This document shows positions 6,016 to 6,784 of a stretch of 6,784 nucleotides of DNA, piece after piece (the first letter of the stretch is position 1; every line of letters starts with the position of its first letter). The position numbers and the translations under genes are program-made. The stretch spans positions 1 to 6,784 of the forward strand of contig JAHDBQ010000013.1 in the NCBI GenBank assembly GCA_020630305.1, written 5' to 3'. The notes under the pieces were generated by a model, which was not told the origin of the DNA, ran no database searches, and saw nothing but the letters and a program-made list of their open reading frames with translations. The stretch is from Alphaproteobacteria bacterium. GTDB lineage: Bacteria; Pseudomonadota; Alphaproteobacteria; Rickettsiales; Rickettsiaceae.

Positions 6016-6784
6016 ATGAAAAGAGCATCTGTAAAATTTTCTGACAAAACAATAATTATTACCAGACAAGAGCTAGAAGAAATTCAATATCTTACTGCAA
6101 AATTAGAAGTCAAAAACACTGATATTTTAAATCATCCGGCGGTCATTGACTGTTTGTTCTATTATAAAATCAACACTCTGCAGGAAAAAAGAGCTTCTAT
6201 ATTCATTGAAGAACTCAAAGGAAATTCAGAAGATATTTTACTGATAATAAAAATTTGCTCTTTGTTTAGCGGGGAGCTTAAAATATATGCAAGTAATAAT
6301 AACCTGTATAAAAATGCAGAAGCTATTGCAAAAGTAATGACTGAATTAAGATGCTTAAGTGAGCTTGATATATCTAATTGTAATATCGGCAATAAAGGAC
6401 CTATCGTTGCTAAGCATTTAGCGAAAATACCATCTCTTGGAGTGCTTACAATAAGCGGCAATGGCTTTGCGGATGATGGGATAGAAGTTATAGAAAATCT
6501 TGTGGCCGGTGATAATTTATATCATTTATCAATCGATCCTCAAGATTTTGCTAATTCGCATATTGCAATAAGGCATGCTGCTGAATCTTCAATCATAAGC
6601 CTTGACCTGAACCTATATATTAACGTGCTTTTGTCGAACGATATCTTAACTATAATAAATAAATCATATCATCTTGCAGCTGTTGAAGGGATGATAATAC
6701 CAGAGATGCAGCAAAATGAACTTGAAAAATTACTAACGAATAATCAGCTCCGCTATAAAAACCTGACTACAGAAATAATTTCTC
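6016..6784 (+). CDS. Leucine-rich-repeat protein, 3' end outside window
   Basis: The frame opens at ATG 6016, behind a strong Shine-Dalgarno, and is open for 256 codons to the window edge. No signal peptide or membrane segment is seen. Residues 1-75 are helical and charged, with no recognisable domain. From about residue 86 there are irregular repeats of 25-29 residues of the ribonuclease-inhibitor (RNI-like) LRR type. The best is LSELDISNCNIGNKG (114-128), followed by LGVLTISGNGFADDG (141-155), then LYHLSID (about 168-174) and IISLDLNLYI (about 194-203); GELKIYASNNNL (86-97) is a weaker earlier copy. The alternation of an LxxLxIS strand with an AxxIAKxM-type helix fits that fold. LRR proteins bind other proteins, and in intracellular bacteria they are often candidate host-directed factors; that role is inference. 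It is probably not part of the yidC-engB operon, since 266 bases separate them. The complete length and any C-terminal domain cannot be seen. Confidence 0.75.
   Translation, partial: MKRASVKFSDKTIIITRQELEEIQYLTAKLEVKNTDILNHPAVIDCLFYYKINTLQEKRASIFIEELKGNSEDILLIIKICSLFSGELKIYASNNNLYKNAEAIAKVMTELRCLSELDISNCNIGNKGPIVAKHLAKIPSLGVLTISGNGFADDGIEVIENLVAGDNLYHLSIDPQDFANSHIAIRHAAESSIISLDLNLYINVLLSNDILTIINKSYHLAAVEGMIIPEMQQNELEKLLTNNQLRYKNLTTEIIS

Noticed and set aside
6162..6461. Minus-strand ORF of 99 codons with hydrophobic stretches
   Set aside because: It is the antisense shadow of the LRR gene, whose start and ribosome site are much better supported; hydrophobic runs are a common product of reading such repeats backwards.

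Overview
The window is AT-rich and looks like the chromosome of an alphaproteobacterial intracellular bacterium, most likely of the order Rickettsiales. The grounds are the base composition, a histidine tRNA of alphaproteobacterial type, a YidC with the alphaproteobacterial lysine in its second core membrane segment, and two host-interaction-type genes (a VipD/ExoU-like patatin phospholipase and a leucine-rich-repeat protein) beside housekeeping genes. The taxonomic call is an inference; no ribosomal RNA is present.

Layout. Bases 1-54 hold the 3' part of tRNA-His (anticodon GTG, encoded CCA). Converging on it from the minus strand is a long reading frame covering 3185 down to 81. The first 807 codons (3185-762) encode a patatin-like phospholipase with an intact Ser/Asp dyad, followed by a repeat-rich C-terminal half. 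This frame ends at a TAG at 762-764, but the same frame then stays open for another 226 codons to a TAA at 81-83. The ORF at 596-81 is the last 171 of those codons. Sequence comparison inside the protein shows four copies of a roughly 130-150 residue repeat: two complete copies before the TAG, one that ends just before it, and one starting at it and running downstream. The TAG replaces a position that is Glu in the two preceding copies. The simplest reading is a single ancestral gene of about 1034 codons interrupted by one nonsense change, or a leaky amber.

Bases 3186-3454 form a divergent promoter region with one candidate sigma70-type promoter per direction. Then come yidC (3455-5149, membrane protein insertase) and engB/yihA (5156-5749, ribosome-assembly GTPase). 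These two are an operon: the last two sense codons of yidC form the Shine-Dalgarno of engB, which starts at GTG.

Bases 5750-6015 are non-coding, with two inverted repeats. At 6016 a new gene begins with a strong Shine-Dalgarno and runs off the right edge (256 codons visible). It encodes a protein with irregular leucine-rich repeats of the ribonuclease-inhibitor type.

The housekeeping pair supports inner-membrane protein insertion and ribosome maturation. The flanking phospholipase and LRR protein are probably accessory, possibly effector-like. The most unusual item is the repeat-bearing patatin gene with its in-frame amber codon.
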